64,000 bases of DNA from Ligula intestinalis. Taxonomy: Eukaryota > Platyhelminthes > Cestoda > Diphyllobothriidea > Diphyllobothriidae. Position 1 is the stretch's first letter, and each line of letters opens with the position of its first letter. Position numbers and translations under genes: made by a program. The stretch lies in NCBI GenBank assembly GCA_036362985.1, contig JAYGXS010000004.1, positions 35,877,327 to 35,941,326 on the forward strand, in the 5' to 3' direction. Below the pieces are notes generated by a model. The model ran no database searches and was not told the DNA's origin. It saw nothing but the letters and a program-made list of their open reading frames with translations. Shown here one piece after another: positions 59,814 to 64,000 of the stretch.

Positions 59814-60270
59814 TGTTAGGAGGGCCCAACACTCGCGCTGTCCTCGAGGCAGGATAATGAAGAGAGAACACGCGAGACCGCCGCAGGCCAGGTTCTGAGG
59901 TCATACATGACAAAGGCCACAAAAAGACGCATGCACGGGCGCAAGTCACCGAGGGCAAGACCGATCACCTTAGGACACGATAGCTGAGGCATCGACGGCT
60001 GCCTATAAAGGCTACTCGTGGAGAGCCAATAGGGAACAATGACTAATGACCCGTAAATATGCCGCCACTGCTGAAAGCAGGACTCTGTCCGAGACGCGCT
60101 ACCAACGACCCGATATTCTGCTGCTGGAAACACTAGACAAGCCAACGAGACGAGACCGACGAGAGAAGACACGTTGCTGATGGCTTCACAGAAGACAAAG
60201 CTGATGTACAAGCAGAACTAGTGACAGTAAAGTATTATCTGCTATCGTGTTCTGCCTTCTCTCCCTAACA
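59814..60270 (+). repeat. LTR of an unidentified retroelement
   Basis: 457 bp with matching ends TGTTAGG and CCTAACA, a TATA-like CCTATAAAGG at 60003-60012, and composition richer in G+C than the flanks. The flanking 5 bases differ (aaagt/cgtaa), so it is more likely a 5' LTR followed by leader than a solo LTR with target duplication. Confidence 0.55.
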
Positions 60271-60560
60271 CGTAACTGGTGGACATAATCAGTGTTGACG
60301 CAGGTACACAAGGTTATTACAATGGCGACGCAGGTGAGATCACACAAAGAAATAACAGTGCCTTCACAGGCACACTTAAGGTTATGACAAAAGTGAATGA
60401 GGATTGGTGGCGAGAGGAAATTGGAGACAAAACTTGTTTGTTACTGAGATAAGATTAGATCTTGATCTGAGCGATGGATACCGTTTAGTTCCATTACTCG
60501 TTCACAGGCACTCCAGGTGAACGGAAATAAACACTGCAACGAAGTCAGAAAGGGAGAGGG
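60271..60560 (+). other. Possible retroelement leader with primer site
   Basis: TGGTGGACATAATCAG at 60277-60292, six bases past the LTR end, is placed and starts like a primer-binding site. The tRNA is not identified. GACGCAGG recurs at 60298 and 60328. No gag or pol follows, so the internal region has been lost. Confidence 0.35.
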
Positions 60561-62414
60561 TGGTCAGCTGCCGTTAGCTATGTTGCAGTGCGCATATCCT
60601 TTTGGGTGCCCCCTCCCCTAAACTCGCACACACTCTTATGCCCATCGAGAAGGACATGGTTCAATAAATGTAGTTTGCGTACTTCACCTTTCCTTTCTCC
60701 ATGAAGAAAGAGTTCAAGATACCTGGCCTTCACTCATCAGAAACTAACTCATCGTCCGCAACTTGGCCATCAACTTCCAGAGTCATCGTGAGGCATATAG
60801 ATCAGTAAGGAGGACGTCCTTTCTGGCTTTATTTTAAATGCATATAGACAAGCATTAGCCGTGAATAAGTGCAGCCCAATTAAATAGAGCTGTTGGCCTA
60901 AATAGTATTTACACCAGCGTACGGAAGCTTAGCCAACGGGAACTCAGCCTGTCATATGGTACGAGCAAACTGGGAACTGTCTTCTGAAGCAGACAGGTAC
61001 AGGTGTAATTTTACATACAAAGATGATTAATAGTCAAAGAGGGACATAGAAGAACAAAGGGAAGAAGAAAAATCAGATAAGGATGAGAAAGGCCAAAAAA
61101 GTAGCTGTGGAAAATGAAGGGAAAGTGTAGGAAGACGGCGAAGAGACCATGGCGGTGGAGAGGGTGCAAAGGAGGGGGCAGAAAAGACCGAAAAAGTACC
61201 ATGAAAGGAGGAAGTGGGCGAAAAAGAACAGGAGTAGGGTTGGAAGAAGTCAACAAACATAAAATTGGGTAGGGGACCGTTGAAGTATCTAATTATTCCA
61301 TTTTGGCCTTATGATCGTCAAGAAAGGCAACCAAGATATCCACAGAAACGGCTTCACACGGAAGAGGTGCAAATTACTGGGCGTGGTTCCACTTGGCATC
61401 TTTGAAGTTCACGTCGGTCGCCGTCTTTACAGCCCCTAACGGAAAGTAGTAACAGATTTAAGTACCCGTGTAAAGCAAGTAGGTTTACAACTGGTGCGCG
61501 TACAATCATAAAAAGTCTCGCCTCCCACATTTCCGGAGGGAACTGCTTATAACGATCAATTCCTCTGGTGTCAAATTTGTATTCAACTAGTCATCAGTAA
61601 AAAATGCTGGATATAGAAACCATGGCTGACGACATCTTTTTTATAGATTCCACATGAAACAAACGGAAATATCAAGAATATTCTTAACTATTCCCATTGC
61701 AAAGCTATACAAAAGTATGCATGTGTCTGAAAACCGGAAGGAGGGAAAAATAAAGTTAACTTGGATGGCTAACACTATCTGTCATCCATCTCCGGCACAG
61801 ATAACTAGTCGGAGGCGTCGAAGAGGGGTCAGTTCAGAACCTGGCTGGATACTGTTCGTCAAGCCTTTTAAATTGGCTCTTATACATTCGGTATTCAGCC
61901 TCCGTCGCTGGTGAAGCGAATGCTTTGAACTGCTAACGTCTGATGTCACGATTCGCTAGGTTTTGGCAGTTGACTAACCTTACTTATAATCTCCTCTATT
62001 CACTAGCGTTGTCGCACACATACGTCTTAAAAAAGTTTATAGGACACCCACTTGAGATGCTTCTGATGGGCAGCTTAATTCTAATCGGTAGCATTTATAA
62101 AAAGGTGGTTGAGTTATCCCTCGATTAATAAAGGTCGTCGAGATTTGGGGCGGATGCTGTCAGCATGCAAAATGACGGCAGAATTAGTTCTTATATCATA
62201 AACTGATGTTTTTGAATAGTGTGCTGCATGAGCAAACATTTGAAAATTTACTTTTTCCCAGTCCCCCTTAAAGTGTACTGCTAACTGATAAATATTTACA
62301 AATAAAAGTTCAGGAGTGTGTTTGAAATCATCCGTTTGATATTTCACAGTCTATTTTGAGCCAACTATGAAGGCAATTATTTTTCCAGTGGATCCATGTA
62401 AAGGATAACTAGTG
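60561..62414. other. No gene seen; purine-rich tract
   Basis: About 61030-61255 is strongly purine-rich on the plus strand. The open frames on the complementary strand there are low-complexity and not believable as genes. Nothing else recognised. Confidence 0.5.
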
Positions 62415-63755
62415 TGTCACAACCAGTGTGCATAATTCTTGGAACAAATAAGAGGTGTAAGTCTCCTGTCAAGCAATGTTGTGGAATCTTTTGATATAAT
62501 TTCCCATTATATTCATGACCATCGACTATCACCCATAAATCAAGTACAGTGAGGACGCAAATCAACTCAGTATAGCACCAAACCTGCAAATATTAAAGGC
62601 CTGTCTCAATTTAAAACAACATTTGCGAATTGGTTCAATGCACTTTAGTGAATTCATTGACTGTTTAAACTCAGTCGAGGCGGCCTTTGTGTCAACGGCC
62701 GCCCAACTCCTCCGACTGAAATTTCGACTGTCCAGAGTACGCATGGATTTCTGTCGCAGTTCTTCCAATTCAGCTCCAGGTATCGCCATCAGAGGTACAA
62801 ATTCTCTGATTCTAAGGTGGCTGGATTTCTCAGTTCCTGTGTCTTAACATATCAATAATTTCAACTAACGTCTTATTAACTTGGAGGTCCTAGTGCCATC
62901 CCAAGACTAAGCAGCGTTTAAGGACAATGCGTGTCCAGCTAATGCCAGACAGTCGTTGCCGGACCCTATCAGAAAAAAATGGTTTTCCAAATAAATGGGT
63001 TGGAAGTATGCTGACGTGAATGTTCTCATTACTTTTCAGCCCTGGGCATAGACCATTATTTCGATAGTCAGAAGTCATTCTGGCGCTATCATAGCAAACA
63101 TGTGATATTGCTCCTACAGTCAGTAATTTTGCATTGAGTATGTCGTATCCAAGATGTAGCTTCTAATGTAATATACTTTGTCATGGCATTTCCCAAAAAG
63201 TAACTGATCCTCATTTTAATGTATCACTTTCGTTACTTTCAGGCTCTAGTTGCCGCGTTACTTGCGAAGGAGCAGATTACACGTTAGGGATATACGAGAG
63301 GATCATGATCCATGAACGCGGAAAAGGAACTGATGACAGATTCTTGACTTGCAAATGGACTGCACGTTTATATTATGCTAAATATCATAATTGTGGTCAG
63401 TAATTTACAGTTTGGCAACTGTATCGAGACAAACATTTTCATTGTTCTGCTATGAGGCATGTAGGGTCTCTCTATCATGTGTAATTACTTCCGTCTCACT
63501 TTTTTTCGGGGAATTTCGATTGTGCAGAAGCCGACCTACTAAACAGACAAATTATACCGGGGAAATTAGCCGATACGTCGTAATCGCCGGATGAGATTTG
63601 AAAATTGCAGCTCTGCAGTCGACCGTGGTATCCACATGCTTTGAACATACGACCAATAGTACAACCGGGCTGTAAAGCAGGGTTTCCAATAATAGCATAT
63701 CTAGAGCGTAGTTTTAACGGCGAGGCCATGTCTAGATTCGAGAAAGTGAAAACTT
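62415..63755 (+). repeat. Long dispersed repeat R, right copy, with coding-like relics
   Basis: Inverted partner of 18950-20385. On the plus strand an acceptor-like ACTTTCAG (63235-63242) precedes an open block coding GSSCRVTCEGADY, RGKGTDDRFLTC and a donor-like G/GTCAGT at about 63395. On the minus strand 62890-63130 is open for about 85 codons (GAISHVCYDSARMTSDYRNN, NIHVSILPTHLFGKPFF, then a stop). The left copy preserves most of the same residues. The mixture of strands argues against one simple gene, and the family is unknown to me. Confidence 0.7.
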
Positions 63756-63859
63756 TGATTTGGTATGAGCTCGGACGAATGAACTCGAATAAGTTGGGTT
63801 GGTGGCCTGGATTTCTTGATAGTTTAAATTTTGCTTTCTGCTTGTGTCTGTGCTAATGA

Positions 63860-63935
63860 ATTCACGAAGGATCTTTAAACATCAAGCCAATAAAATTTCT
63901 ATCCCCGCGATCGGTTCGTCTACTTTTTAGCTTAA
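63860..63935 (+). repeat. Probable solo PLE terminus
   Basis: Block order AAACATCAAGCCAATAAAA, TTTCTATCCCCGCGATCG, TTCGTCTACTTT corresponds to the PLE end (CGTCAGGC, AATAAA, GATCG, CTTCTTCTT), with several substitutions. Confidence 0.55.
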
Positions 63936-64000
63936 ATTTAGCTTGTGTTTCTCCGATTCAACTGGTGTGATTCTTTGACGGTCGATCAATACAGGACTCA

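Noticed and set aside
59816..60211. 131-codon minus-strand frame
   Set aside because: Lies wholly inside the candidate LTR; open by composition only.
61011..61260. Phe/Leu/Pro-rich minus-strand frames
   Set aside because: Translation of a purine-rich low-complexity tract, not a gene.
62114..62347. Frame with AVHFKGDWEK resembling a serpin segment
   Set aside because: One short phrase only. Surrounding serpin motifs are absent, so a chance resemblance is more likely.
1..64000. CRISPR arrays, bacterial operons or prophage
   Set aside because: No regular direct repeats with spacers and no bacterial gene organisation; the content is eukaryotic.

Overview
The window is eukaryotic nuclear DNA. 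It is AT-rich, mostly non-coding and densely packed with transposable elements. It has no operons or bacterial gene spacing, and its genes carry spliceosomal-type splice signals. The element complement (several Penelope-like families with long C-terminal tails, a CsRn1-type Ty3/Gypsy element using a tRNA-Trp-like primer site, short non-autonomous repeats) points to a parasitic flatworm. I think a diphyllobothriidean tapeworm (Spirometra/Dibothriocephalus type) is most likely. That is inference from protein resemblance, not a database result.

Layout. 1-3.6 kb: the 3' part of a Penelope-like element (PLE-A) with one nonsense codon, ending in palindromic termini. 5.9-6.5 kb: first full copy of a non-autonomous element with about 70-bp terminal inverted repeats (TIRs); the other copies are at 43.8 and 47.2 kb, with a fragment at 23.6 kb. 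8.29-10.42 kb: the only convincing host gene, the 3'-terminal coding exon of a multi-pass membrane protein. 11-16 kb: short tRNA-like repeats and an assembly gap inside a palindrome. 17.1-18.0 kb: PLE-D fragment. 18.95-20.4 kb and 62.4-63.8 kb: an inverted pair of about 1.4 kb with coding-like relics that I cannot assign to a known family. 26.2-28.1 kb: badly decayed PLE-B-like copy. 28.6-30.4 kb: rearranged PLE-D copy bounded by inverted termini. 32-33.4 kb: a foldback repeat and a perfect 36-bp palindrome carrying a hammerhead-like core. 37.3-39.2 kb: young PLE-B insertion with target duplications and near-identical inverted arms. 49.2-53.8 kb: complete but mutated Gypsy element on the minus strand. 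57.6-59.7 kb: PLE-C on the minus strand, itself hit by a 111-bp mini-insertion with a 14-bp target duplication. 59.8-60.3 kb: an LTR of an unrelated retroelement.

How it fits together. Penelope-like elements supply reverse transcriptase and GIY-YIG endonuclease. Their ends share a conserved unit: a CTGATGA...GAAA core, a CGTCAG block, a short A/T stretch, a GATCG block and a (CTT)n tract. At several loci this unit occurs as inverted pairs or alone. Boundaries marked by 13-14-bp target duplications show that inverted-end and nearly coding-free derivatives have been integrated. The long intervals between elements hold no gene I can support; each is listed with what was seen.
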